Source: Spisula solida
Lineage: Eukaryota > Mollusca > Bivalvia > Venerida > Mactridae
Assembly (NCBI GenBank): GCA_947247005.1
Contig: OX365948.1
Location: 992,001-1,056,000 of the forward strand
DNA length: 64,000 bases
Direction of reading: 5' to 3'
Shown: positions 24,611 through 35,455 of the stretch, piece after piece
Layout: each line of letters begins with the position of its first letter
Position numbering within the stretch: the first letter of the stretch is position 1
Made by a program: the position numbers and the translations under genes
Notes under the pieces: model-generated
Seen by the model: the letters and a program-made list of their open reading frames with translations, nothing else
Database searches by the model: none
What the model was told of the DNA's origin: nothing

Positions 24611-25050
24611 CTTCATACACCATAGTCCACAGTTCATTATCTACAGTCAGACTTCAGTATTGATATCTCAATATTTGTATGTTTGTATAATACACTAGAC
24701 TTCATACACCATAGTCAACAGTTCATTGTCTACAGTCGGACTTCAGTATTGATATCTCCATATTTGTATGTTTGTATAATACACTAGACTTCATACACCA
24801 TAGTCAACAGTTCATTGTCTACAGTCGGACTTCAGTATTGATGTCTCAATATTTGTGTTTGTATAATACACTAGACTTCATACACCATAGTCAACAGTTC
24901 ATTGTCTACAGTCGGACTTCAGTATTGATGTCTCAATATTTGTATGTTTGTATAATACACTAGACTTCATACACCATAGTCAACAGTTTATTGTCTATGG
25001 TCGGACTTCAGTATTGATATCTCAATATTTGTGTTTGTATAATACACTAG
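24611..25050. repeat. 89-bp tandem repeat, five units
   Basis: Units begin CTTCATACACCATAGTCAAC, continue AGTTCATTGTCTACAGTCGG, and end TTTGTATAATACACTAGA. Two units lack four bases (TATG) near the end. Confidence 0.93.
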
Positions 25051-25932
25051 ATCAATCATGAAACCGTAAGTCAATTCAAACATTTATTACCCGGATAAAA
25101 ACTTGGCTGGAGAAACAGTCGATGAGTTGTGAGTGACATGAACAGCTTACACCAGGAATTTGTTTGGTCACGCTAGATTTGATACATATATGAAGCAGCA
25201 TAGCCTAATGTGTCATAATATCAAAAAATAATGAAAAATGAGTAATGGTAGGTATCTGGTAAGAGCATTAGAGGGGGATATCACAGGCGCTAGAGTATAT
25301 AACCTGAGGAACCGGCTTTCTTTGCTGAGTATTATAACAACCAATTAACACATGAAATGAATGATGATAGCACCGATTGTAATGAAGCATTAATTTATGT
25401 AGGTTTTTATATCAATCAATATTAGAAATGGAAGGTATTGTGCAGATGCTACCAGCTTGCTGTGAGAAACAAGGAGCCAGTGAAGAACAGTACAGCAGTA
25501 GCCCTACATTCTATATTCCAAAAGTTTTTTTACCGTTTTAAAAACGAGAATGCAACAAAACGGCTGTAAGGTATGGCACCTAACAAAAGCAAAATATTTG
25601 AAGAATTTACGTTATAATAATACAATAATTATACATACTCTTTTTTACTGATGAAATAAATACCATCTAACAGAATGAATTTAGAATTACTTTTTTGTGA
25701 GAATAATGCAATACTAAATTAAAATATTGTGAACACACTTTTTGAACATCCTGTACATATCAATAAGAAGGCATGTAGATATGCTTCAATTTTATTCATC
25801 AATTTATATATAGTTAACCATCAGTAAATAGTAAACATGGAAACACAGTAGAAATATAGGTGTATTTCTAGGTTATGCATGTTTATGTACTTTAACCATA
25901 GAGTTTATACAGTTAATCCCCCCGTTTAGCTA
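25051..25932. other. unannotated stretch
   Basis: Nothing recognised. Confidence 0.5.
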
Positions 25933-26364
25933 CCCAAGTTGGAAATTTACCTATACCACTTGGCTTTTGACTACAGTTACAAGTAGAAATTTGTAAACAT
26001 TTGAACACAAATATAGCCAAAAGTATTTTATTTCTTCATAGATTTCTATAAAATATACGCCACGCTTAGGGGCAAAGCATTTGCTTTCTGTGAAATATAA
26101 GATCTTTTTCAGGAGTAGTACCAATTTTTCCAGTACCCTGTGAAACCTACATGTTCCACGTTTTCACAAGGTAATGGACAAAACGGCACAGCCTCTGAAA
26201 AAGATTTTATATTTTATGGAAAGCAAATAATTGTCTCCTTAGCGTGGTGTATATTTCATAGAAATCGATGAAGAAATAAAATATTTATGACTATTTCATT
26301 TTCCAATGTTTACAAATTTCTTCTTGTAACTGTAGTCAAAAGTCACGTGGTATTGCTACACTGG
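25933..26364. mobile_element. foldback MITE of about 430 bp
   Basis: The outer arms are inverted: CTTTTGACTACAGTTACAAG with AAATTTGTAAACATT on the left, and AATGTTTACAAATTT with CTTGTAACTGTAGTCAAAAG on the right. Matching continues inward through the ATTTCTTCAT/ATGAAGAAAT and AAAATAT blocks to a GAAAAAGAT core. Only GTAGCCAAAAGTCACATGG, TATTGCTACACTG at 33494-33525 is seen elsewhere as a fragment of the same arm. No coding capacity. Confidence 0.75.
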
Positions 26365-27291
26365 GAAAGAGAGCAGTGTCATTACCAATAGTCGAACACA
26401 ACTCTGTGTTGGGAAGCAAATCAAATTACGCATCAAATTCTATCTGCAAAGTATACAATTTCCAGGGAAATGTCTGGACATAAAACCGGAACTTCTATTC
26501 ATGAGAAAGCTAAATATCCCAACAAAGTTTGCCAATGTACCGTATCATTTTGATATAAATTACAATGTAAAAAAACATCACACAATTAGCATTTTCCTTC
26601 TAAAAATATTGAATATTCATTTCATTTTTTATTTCATGCTGAACACTATAAGAGATGCCAGACATTGAGGCATTTGTATGTTAAAAGCTAACTATCTTTA
26701 ATTTGCCAAATTTCCTCTTCCAACAATCCCACAAGAACTCGAGTTTAGAATATCAATTCAAAATTGCCTTGTAATCATGGGTAGTGCATACTCAAAGCCA
26801 ATTTCAATTTCAAAAAAAAAATCCCCTCCCATAAAACAGCAGATTTTGGAGAAGTAATGAAAAGATCGTCTTCCCTCACATAGAAACGATCCTCACATAC
26901 TTGTTGTATTAAATAGAAATTAAATTAATAGCAGCAGCAGACGGCAGGATAATCTACAACAAGTTGAAAATGTATTAAAAGTATCAGTTGCTGCAACTGG
27001 CAAGCAGTAAAATGTTGCAGCAGATTATTATATACACAATTAAAACAACTTCCTGTTTTTCTATTTTTATGCGGCCATTTTATATAAGTTCATGTAAACA
27101 TTTGTATAATGAAGAAGAAATGTAGGGATGTTTATAGACAGCTCATGTGGCTACCTGAAGAGATTGCTGCAAGTTTTTAGCTAGCACTCTATAATAATAT
27201 TTTTTGGTGTGTTTCGGGTAGAAGTTTGGAAGTTCAAGATAGAATTGACCTTATGCTATTACAGAGATCATATAACACAAAAATGTATTTC
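26365..27291. other. unannotated stretch
   Basis: No array or gene recognised up to the hammerhead-like motif. Confidence 0.5.
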
Positions 27292-27350
27292 CTGATGAAG
27301 GCATAATATAATGCCGAAACGTTGAAAATACTTTTTAAATTAATTTCAAC
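27292..27350 (+). ncRNA. hammerhead-ribozyme-like motif (not proven active)
   Basis: CTGATGA (27292-27298) and GAAAC (27316-27320) are the two conserved core strings of hammerhead ribozymes. Between them GGCAT pairs with ATGCC around a six-base loop, in the place of stem II. After GAAAC, GTTGAAA (27321-27327) pairs with TTTCAAC (27344-27350). However, one extra A sits between CTGATGA and the stem, and I cannot place a proper cleavage triplet and stem I. A related string, GATGAAGGC...GCCGAAACGTT, is widespread near retroelements, so this may be a retroelement relic without activity. Confidence 0.3.
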
Positions 27351-27605
27351 ACGTGTTGTTGTTGATATTTATCTTTAAAGATGATATAAAGAACACTTCA
27401 GGTACTGTACACTGTACACAAGAATGCAGAGATTAATAAGGCACTACAGAGTGCTTTTTGGTAGCGCTTTACTGCTGGTGTGTCTATGCAACGATACACT
27501 ACCATCAAGCAGTGTATTTACTGATCGCATATTGTTTTTCAGCACTTTGCTAGGCAAGAGCTTACAATTGCTTTCTTGTGCAATGGACTGCTTCGGTGTA
27601 GGCTC

Positions 27606-27884
27606 GATAGCTCAATGGGCTTTTGATTGGCCAAATGTTTCCTAGCATAGCACTTATTATGTAACTGAGCCCTCAGTAACCGTTTGGTTGGGCAATAGGC
27701 TCCTGATTGACCAATCATTTCCTAGCATAGCATTACCGAGCGCTCAGTAGCCATTTGGTTAGGCAATGTGCTCCTGATCGACCAAACGTTTCCTAGCATA
27801 GCACTACCGAGCATTCAGTAGCCGTTTGGTCAGGCAATGTGCTCCTGACTGACCAAACGTTTCCTAGCATAGCACTACCAAGTT
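27606..27884. repeat. 71-bp tandem repeat, about four units
   Basis: Units contain CCTAGCATAGCACTACCGAG, TTCAGTAGCCGTTTGGTCAG and CTCCTGATTGACCAAACGTTT. The first unit is longer. The last merges into the next repeat at AGTTTCATTG. Confidence 0.85.
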
Positions 27885-28497
27885 TCATTGCAATCCAACC
27901 AATGGTAACAGAGAAATAGCGCGGACAAAATTTATAAGTGTAAAAAAACAAAGGGCCATAACTCCCTTAAATTTTTTCCGAGCAATGTGTGCCAAGGATA
28001 TGCACAACTAGACTTGGTACTGATCATTCATGCAAAGTTTCATTGAAATCCAACCATTGGTAACAGAGAAATAGCGCGGACAAAATTTATAAGTGTAAAA
28101 AACAAAGGGCCATAACTCCCTTAAAATTTATCCGACCAATGTGTGCCGAGGATATGCACAACTAGACTTGGTACTGATCATTCATGAAAAGTTTCATTGA
28201 AATCCAACCATTGGTTACAGAGAAATAGCGCTGACAAAATTTATAAGTGTAAAAAAACAAAGGGCCATAACTCCCTTAAAATTTATCCGACCAATGTGTG
28301 CTGACGATATGCACAACTAGACTTGGTACTGATCAATCATGCAAAGTTTTGATGAAATCCGACCAATGGTTACAGAGAAATAGCTCGGACAAAATTATAC
28401 GGACCAACCAACCAACCAACCAACAGACCAACCAACCATCCTCAAGCATGACTCCAATATAGCCCCCATATACTATGTATCTGGGAGTATTATAATT
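27885..28497 (+). mobile_element. 155-bp-period dispersed repeat ending in CCAACCAACC
   Basis: Three to four copies with a period of about 155 bp contain TTTCATTGAAATCCAACCAT, GGTAACAGAGAAATAGCGCG and GGGCCATAACTCCCTTAAA. They are followed by an ACCAACCAACCAACCAAC run and a terminal block ending GGGAGTATTATAA. The layout matches other bivalve-type interspersed repeats in this window: internal tandem units, a low-complexity spacer and a conserved 3' end. Confidence 0.65.
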
Positions 28498-29606
28498 TAA
28501 TTTCGGTTGTAAAAATATTGGAAATATTGTGAATGTTTGTCTATATAAATCCAAAGGATTTGCTTGATAACCTTCGACAAAAACCTTCAACAAACAAATA
28601 GGCGGAGCTTTAAAAACGTGGGCGGAGCATTCTCTACATGGGCGGAGCATTCTCTAAATGGGTATCTGGTCAATTATGTCCCCTCAAGGTTTATATTGGT
28701 CTGGGGTAATCATTCACATGTACCATGTAGTCAAAGATTTGAACTGAGAATTTTTTTATTATAATTATGAAAATAAGAACATGCGTAAAAGATCTCTGAC
28801 ACGCCATGAAATATTCGTTTTGAGAGGAAAAAGTACACAAGCTCATTAAACACAATCATAAAACCAGTAATTTCACAACATAATAATAATTAACAGCTAG
28901 ATGCATGTAATAAATTAAAAGTGAAACTCGTAAACAAATAAAAACTTTGGTTTATATGCAGCTTGTCTGCAGTTTCAAGGATGCTATCAAGTCTTTTAAT
29001 GCAGCGTTTGTAGACAGACACAATTAAATAAATATGCAGCTTGTTCATTGTATCTTAAAAATCTAGACTTAAGTCGTGCAACTACAATATATGCACAGAC
29101 AGTTACCATGGTTACCAAATGTAAGTTAATATAATTTTCATGGTATGTTCATTTTCATTAAATGCAGAAACTACTTCATTTTGCGCATTATATATTAAGA
29201 GTTTTATTTCATTTTAATATGCAGTATTAAAAAATCTAGAAGTTTTTTGACACAAAAAGTTTGGTACCTAGAATGCATGTGAAATTTCATTGAAATCTGA
29301 CAAAAGGAGCACTTTGTGACAGCCTGTATAGCAGTTGAGTCAGTTTTGGGCAAAAACTTCAAACTTTTGCACAAAAATAAAAAGTGGCATGGATAGTACT
29401 TACTCTAGGCTCTAGTTTGGAAGATGTCTCGTGAAAATCGTTCGAACAATAAAATATTTACTTTTGTTATAACTTTTTAATGACAGATTTCTACTTGCGT
29501 TCTTAGCCAAACATTACGTCACATACAAAAACATGGAATGTCCACACTGTTGTTGTACAATGGACATTTACACAGCAAATCTTGTAATCACCATTCCATG
29601 CAGTTA
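28498..29606. other. unannotated stretch with three GGGCGGAGC blocks
   Basis: GGCGGAGC recurs three times at 28601-28650 in tandem (GGGCGGAGCATTCTCTACAT type units). No other structure or gene was recognised in this 1.1-kb stretch. Confidence 0.5.
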
Positions 29607-29783
29607 ATACTGTAAACCAAGAAGCTATTTCACTACATTTATAATTATAGTGCGAAAGTGCTAAAAACATTCATATGGACATTGCCAGAAACTTAAAAAC
29701 AGGAACATTTGTAGTCGGGAATATGCCGACGATCAACAAAATGGGAAAGTTAGTATTTGGGCAAGTAAATTGGTTTACAGTTA
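29607..29783 (-). mobile_element. small MITE, ATACTGTAAACC family, copy 1
   Basis: Ends are ATACTGTAAACCAA and TTGGTTTACAGTTAT, inverted. The interior, read on the minus strand, shares GTATT/TACTAAC, GATCGTCGGCATATTC and AATGTCCATA blocks with the copy at 32822-33036, so the two copies are in opposite orientation. Confidence 0.75.
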
Positions 29784-30184
29784 TCAGTTGGATCACAAAC
29801 CTGCAGACAGAATTGTGTTCTTACCCTCTCTACCCAACACAACAAATATAATGTATTGAAAATAAAACTGGAGAAATTCTGCAAGTTTGCACGCTTGGCG
29901 TGGATCAATCATACAGTTATATATATTGCATATAGACCCACCATATACAACACTATGCTGACTATTAGGAGTTTTATGTCTGAAAAAATCTAAAACCGAA
30001 CATCTTTATACCTTTGGAGTAGAAGCTGCCAACAAAGTATAACTTTAACGATGATTTAATATCATTGCGAGCTTCGCTGCTGCACTTGCATGTCGAATCC
30101 TTAAGACTGTAAGAGGGAATAGACTTCATAAATGCAACAAAAACGCCTGACAGGTTTATAGCTTGCACAAAACTGAATGACTAA
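29784..30184. other. unannotated stretch
   Basis: It contains only the weak minus-strand frame 29974-30168, which has no recognised motif. Confidence 0.45.
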
Positions 30185-30508
30185 TTAACTGAAAAGAACA
30201 TTTAGGTAAAAATGGTGCGAGATATTACCAAGAATTTGTATGAAACGTGTCCCAGGAGTCAATGAAATGATTTCGTGTGCCGAGATAATGTCCCGGGTTT
30301 TCACGGTTTCCACGTTTATGTCTACAGATAGTCTACCTATTACAGCTTCTTCAAAGACATCCTCAAACATTAAAGTGATAGCGAGTAGTCTATAAGTCTG
30401 ATTAATGTACGAAAATAGGGGATGTTTTAATTTGTAGAATAAATCCTCCGCTTGATTGTTATAAAGCATGTGAATCATATAGATGGTGCATTCTGTAGCA
30501 GCGATCAT
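30185..30508 (-). CDS. candidate open frame, unrecognised 107-residue product
   Basis: An ATG-initiated frame of 107 codons lies in non-repetitive sequence, with an in-frame TAG 15 bases upstream. The product has no low complexity and reads like a folded protein (AEDLFYKLKHPLFSYINQ, FEDVFEEAVIGRLSVDINVE). I recognise no family. It could be a small intronless gene, one exon of a gene whose other exons I cannot see, or chance. No Kozak-like context or clear splice donor decides this. A second frame, 29974-30168, follows on the same strand but in another register and is less convincing. Confidence 0.25.
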   Translation of the reverse strand: MIAATECTIYMIHMLYNNQAEDLFYKLKHPLFSYINQTYRLLAITLMFEDVFEEAVIGRLSVDINVETVKTRDIISAHEIISLTPGTRFIQILGNISHHFYLNVLFS

Positions 30509-30739
30509 TGTCTGACAGATCTAAGATGGAGATTGTAAGTAAGTCATTTCAAACTGTATTATCAGCAAAATGTTTCTATAAATTATAATACCCTTCAATA
30601 CTAGTACAACATAAAATACATGTATATGTCTTTTACTCCCACTTGTAATTCTCAACTTCTTTCTTTATTCTCTTTAAAAATGCCGAGCATAGCCTTTATT
30701 TGCCAGTCAGCTTTCTGCTGAAAAATTTCAGGCATTTGA

Positions 30740-30813
30740 ATGCTTCCACCCTAATTTGAACCTGGGTCACTAGATTAGACGGCAAGCACGCTAACCATTG
30801 AGCTACAGAGGCA
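30740..30813 (-). mobile_element. tRNA-like sequence, probable SINE head
   Basis: On the minus strand the A box TAGCTCAATGG (30805-30795) and the B box GGTTCAAATTA (30762-30752) are correctly ordered and spaced, and ACCC/GGGT can form a T stem. The acceptor ends do not pair and the anticodon stem is poor, so this is a pseudo-tRNA or SINE head rather than a tRNA gene. A (GT)n run abuts its 5' side. Confidence 0.55.
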
Positions 30814-30869
30814 CACACACACACACCCTTCAATACAATCTAATATAGATGACAATCACTCACACTATC

Positions 30870-30950
30870 TAAGTCTAACATTGTACTATAACTGTCTCCA
30901 TCTAGCTGGTCTCTCTAACTGTCTCTATCTAGCTGGTCTCTCTAACTGTC
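30870..30950. repeat. 36-bp minisatellite, left part
   Basis: Degenerate units of TCTAACATTGTACTATAACT, GTCTCCATCTAGCTGG. The array breaks at CTAACTGTCT and resumes at CCATCTAGCTGG near 31528. Confidence 0.85.
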
Positions 30951-31527
30951 TATAATAATAATAATAATAATAATAACGACTTTATTTTAAGAGACGACAC
31001 AGTTGGGTAAGCCCAGTCTTCCCTGTGAGCCTCTATGCAAAAACATGTGTACAGAAATCATATGACATAAACAATAAACAGTCAGAAGTACAACAACAAA
31101 ATATAACAATATTATAGGGCGAGTTTTTCAACCTGTCGCAGGTACTTTGCCGTTGAATATTTATTACATTGGCCACTGAGGTAGAAACAGGTATAGTTGT
31201 TCAATGTACAACAGTAATAAAAAACAAGACTGCGTTCACTAAACGCTTATGCCCCCTGTGGAAGCCTTGTCCATAAATAAGTCTAAGTCCAAAATTAGGT
31301 CAAGGTGAAGGTCAAAATGGGGTTAGGTGGTACAGGCGTGTGGAGAGTGTTCATACACAACATCCATGCAAGTATGAAAGCTTTGTAGCAAGCCATATTA
31401 ATGCTAGAAGAAACGGTCAATTTGGGTTAACCAGGACGGACGGACGAACGGACGAACGGACGGACGGGTGAATCACTATATGCCTCCCCATCTATCGATA
31501 GGGGGGCATAAAAACAAAAAAAAACCT
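30951..31527. mobile_element. composite insertion inside the 36-bp array
   Basis: The left part, 30951-31238, begins with an ATAATAATAATA run followed by CGACTTTATTTTAAGAGACG. On the minus strand this reads as a retroelement-like 3' end with AATAAAG and a TTA-type microsatellite tail. The right part, 31239-31517, is a CGCTTATGCCCC...GGACGGACGG repeat with ends matching 4901-6430. It finishes with a GCATAAAAAC and A-run. Removing 30951-31527 restores ACTGTCT-CCATCTAGCTGG, the normal unit. Confidence 0.6.
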
Positions 31528-32102
31528 CCATCTAGCTGGCCTCTCATCTCTCCCTCTTCTCAATCAAAGTGGAGTCTAACATTGTACTATAACTGTCTCC
31601 ATCTAGCTGCTCTCTCATCTCTCCCTCTTCTCAATCAAAGTGGAGTCTAACATTGTATTATAACTGTCTCCATCTAGCTGGTCTAACATTGTACTATAAC
31701 TGTCTCCATCTAGCTGGTCTAACATTGTACTATAACTGTCTTCATCTAGCTGGTCTAACATTGTGCTATAACGGTCTCCATCTAGCTGGTCTAACATTGT
31801 ACTAAAACTGTCTACATCTAGCTGGTCTAACATTGTACTATTACTGTCTCCATCTAGCTGGTCTAACATTGTACTATAACTGTCTCCATCTAGCTGGTCT
31901 AACATTGTCCTATAACTGTGTCCATCTAGCTGGTCTAACATTGTGCTATAACTGTCTCCATCTAGCTGGTCTAACATTGTACTATAACTGTCTCCATCTA
32001 GCTGGTCTAACATTGTACTATAACTGTCTCCATCTAGCTGGTCTAACATTGTACTATAACTGTTTCATCTAGCTGGTCTAACATTGTGCTATAACGGTCT
32101 CT
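31528..32102. repeat. 36-bp minisatellite, main part
   Basis: About 14 units of CTAACATTGTACTATAACTG, TCTCCATCTAGCTGGT; two early units are longer, with CTCTCATCTCTCCCTCTTCT. Because 36 is a multiple of three, the minus frame 31615-32049 stays open as (STMLDQLDGDSY)n. It lacks any unique domain, so it is not called a gene. Confidence 0.95.
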
Positions 32103-32578
32103 AGGAAATTGCAAGAGAAAGTTACTGTAGAAAATTGCAAGAGGAAGTTACTGTAGAAAATTTCAAGAGGAAGTTACTGTAGAAAATTGCAAGTGGAAGT
32201 TACTGTAGAAAATTGCCAGAGGAAATTACTGGAGAAAATTGCAAGAGGAAGTTACTGTAGGAAATTGCCCAAGGAAATTACTGTACAAAATTGCAAGAGG
32301 AAGTTACTGAAGAAAATTGCAAGAGGAAATTATTGTTGAAAATTGCAACAGGAAGTTACTGTAGAAAGTTGTAAGAGGAAGTTGCTGTAGAAAACTGCAA
32401 GAGGAAGTGACTGTAGACAATTGCAACAGGAAGTTACTGTAGGAAATTGCAAGAGGAAGTTACTGTAAAAAATTGCAAGAGGAAATTACTGTAGAGAATT
32501 GCAAGAGGAAATTACGGCAGCAAATTGCCAGAGGAAGTTACCGTAGGAAATTGCAAGTGGAAATTACTGAAGAAAATA
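32103..32578. repeat. 26-bp minisatellite, about 18 diverged units
   Basis: Units read TACTGTAGAAAATTGCAAGA, GGAAGT with many substitutions. It abuts the 36-bp array directly (ACGGTCTCTAGGAAATTGC), so two unrelated arrays are adjacent. Confidence 0.93.
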
Positions 32579-32821
32579 TAAAATAAAGCTTTTAATCAAT
32601 TACTATAGATAACTTGTCTAACAACAGCAAGCACAACAATGTCATCACTTACATAGTAAATATGTATAACATTAGCGGGGGCCGTCTTTGATCTTCTAGT
32701 TTTCTTATACAATGAATGAAAGACTCAATTTGTTCAAATATGATGTAAAAATTTCCAGATGTAAAGCATGTTCATTTAGCCATTAAAGCACTACAGGAGT
32801 CCCTGTGGGACCAGAGGCGAG

Positions 32822-33036
32822 TATACTGTAAACCAATTTTCATTCACGAATACTAACTTTCAGGTTTTGCTGATCGTCGGCATATTCGGCAGTACAAATT
32901 TTCGCGTTTTTAAGTTTCCTGCAATGTCCATATTAATGATTATAGCACTTTCACGGCGACTTAATTTCATAAAATTCTACCATTCACCAACTCCGCGAAA
33001 TTAAATTGGCAAAATAATTTTTTGGTATACAGTATA
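32822..33036 (+). mobile_element. small MITE, ATACTGTAAACC family, copy 2
   Basis: Ends are TATACTGTAAACCAATTTT and TTTTTTGGTATACAGTATA, inverted, with a TA-rich flank. The interior contains CTGATCGTCGGCATATTCGG and GCAATGTCCATATTAATGAT. No coding capacity. Confidence 0.8.
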
Positions 33037-34283
33037 GAACAAACTACAGCAGTAGATTACATCGCTAATTAAAAACACATCTCGTTATAATATATAGAGA
33101 GATGGTGCATTTAGTCATGTTACAGGAAAATGTTTTTTGTCCTAATTTCTTAATTTCTCTTCATTGCCCATTATTGTTGTTGCATTTAACACCTGCCTTA
33201 CACTCACTATTTTATCAATTTCTATGAAATAATCAGTTCTTCTTCTTGAGATTCCAACCAGTTCTAAGCCTGTTCAACGAGTTCCTGATAGATCATCAGT
33301 TTCAGAAGATGCATCAACTTTAGCATCTGGCTAAGATTTCCTGAAACATCTCAATTTTAGTGTCATTATAACTTCGACTCAAACACCATCTGATTGAGGA
33401 AGGATTCAAAGTCAGTCTCACATAACAGGAACAATGTGCCAAGCTATAACTTACAACAAAATTTCGAAGTTAAGCAAATTTCGTCTTGGACCTGTAGCCA
33501 AAAGTCACATGGTATTGCTACACTGATTCATGTACAGACTCAGGCCAGGTAAAAAGAAAACAAAGTCCAAACATTCACCATCTGTTATCAAATCAATTTC
33601 AAATCAATCAAAAATCAATTAATAAAATATTAATAAATACTGGATCAGACAGATTGTTCCGTTCATCCGACAGAAAATAAATTAGTTTCAATATTGAACC
33701 ACACGCTTCTTTAATTAATAATCTTCACCCTTCATGAATGATTTATCAATTACTGTTGCATAATTTTTACATTTAGTAAACATTGGTAATCATGAAGAGA
33801 TCAACTGTATAATATGTTACAGTGATCTCACAGTCCCTGGCAGGAACAGGAAGTATGCATGAACAATTCTTACTTTTTTAATGCGATTTTTATGTCATTT
33901 TTCAAACATTTTTCAACTGTTTTATAGTCATATATATAGCAGACAATTGGTCTAACCAGTTGCCTAAAGTTAATTGACATTGTGACACTCGGACAGATGT
34001 TAATTGACATTGTGAATTCAGTCGACGAATGGAAGGATCTCATTTTGGTTGTAAAAACAATGAAAATTGTGTACATAATCAAATAAATTCACACGTAAAT
34101 CACTGGCTTAGAATTAGAAAGTTATACATACAACTTACCACCTTATAAGACACACACATATTTGAAATCTGCATCACAAAGCACTTCATATGAGCCTATT
34201 TTCGAGAAAATACATTGCGGGTGAGTGTATAGACTTTGCTTGAAATGCCCATTTTTGGAAATATGGATGGTGTGTTTAATGTC
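33037..34283. other. mostly unannotated stretch
   Basis: It holds an orphan arm fragment of the foldback MITE at 33494-33525 (GCCAAAAGTCACATGGTATT). Nothing else was recognised. Confidence 0.5.
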
Positions 34284-35180
34284 TGACTCTTGCATGGGTG
34301 ACTAGGTGCTGCCATCATTGCTGTGGGGCTTTAGATTGTCTGTGCGCTACAGTATTAGCCAGTACTGACTCTTGCATGGGTGACTAGGTGCTGCCATCAT
34401 TGCTGTGGGGCTTTAGATCGTATGTGCGCTACAGTATTAGCCAGTACTGACTCTTGCATGGGTGACTAGGTGCTGCCATCATTGCTGTGGGGCTTTAGAT
34501 CGTATTTGCGCTACAGTATTAGCCAGTACTGACTCTTGCATGGGTGACTAGGTGCTGCCATCATTGCTGTGGGGCTTTAGATCGTATGTGCGCTACAGTA
34601 TTAGCCAGTACTGACTCTTGCATGGGTGACTAGGTGCTGCCATCATTGCTGTGGGGCTTTAGATCGTATTTGCGCTACAGTATTAGCCAGTACTGACTCT
34701 TGCATGGGTGACTAGGTGCTGCCATCATTGCTGTGGGGCTTTAGATCGTATGTGCGCTACAGTATTAGTCAGTACTGACTCTTGCATGGGTGACTAGGTG
34801 CTGCCATCATTGCTGTGGGGCTTTAGATCGTATGTGCGCTACAGTATTAGCCAGTACTGACTCTTGCATGGGTGACTAGGTGCTGCCATCATTGCTGTGG
34901 GGCTTTAGATTGTATGTGCGCTACAGTATTAGTCAGTACTGACTCTTGCATGGGTGACTAGGTGCTGCCATCATTGCTGTGGGGCTTTAGATTGTATGTG
35001 CGCTACAGTATTAGTCAGTACTGACTCTTGCATGGGTGACTAGGTGCTGCCATCATTGCTGTGGGGCTTTAGATCGTATGTGCGCTACAGTATTAGTCAG
35101 TACTGACTCTTGCATGGGTGACTAGATGCTGCCATCGTTTCTGTGTGGCTTTGGTTTGGATTGTATTGGTGCTACAATAT
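34284..35180. repeat. 82-bp tandem repeat, 10 units, highly homogeneous
   Basis: Units read TGACTCTTGCATGGGTGACT, AGGTGCTGCCATCATTGCTG, TGGGGCTTTAGATCGTATGT, GCGCTACAGTATTAGCCAGT, AC. Differences are limited to a few positions (GTATGT/GTATTT, GCC/GTC). The terminal unit from about 35103 degenerates. Confidence 0.96.
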
Positions 35181-35455
35181 TAGTTCTTGCTTTTTGTTCT
35201 TCTAAGAACAGCAGACAAATTCTATACATCAGGGTACTGTTTTATCAAAGCACTTATGAAAATCTTAAATTTACATTCAAATTTAAATGCTTAGTATTCT
35301 TTTACACATCGGTGACAGATATTGTTTGTAGGAGTTTGTTAAATGAAACATTTTTCATATTTTGTTCAACCTTTTATCAAAGTTAATAATTATATAAATT
35401 ATGTTAAATAATTATTAAGAATTTAAATTTGGACGCAAGTTTAAGAATTTCATAA

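Noticed and set aside
27292..27320. Calling a functional hammerhead ribozyme outright
   Set aside because: An extra base next to stem II and lack of an identifiable cleavage site and stem I; kept only as a motif.
28333..28650. 105-codon minus frame
   Set aside because: It translates the ACCAACCAACC spacer (WLVGWLV) of a dispersed repeat.
30740..30813. tRNA gene on the minus strand
   Set aside because: Acceptor stem does not pair and the anticodon stem is mismatched; better explained as a SINE head.
31615..32049. Minus frame encoding (STMLDQLDGDSY)n
   Set aside because: The 36-bp unit is a multiple of three, so the frame stays open by arithmetic. It starts and ends within the array and has no unique domain.
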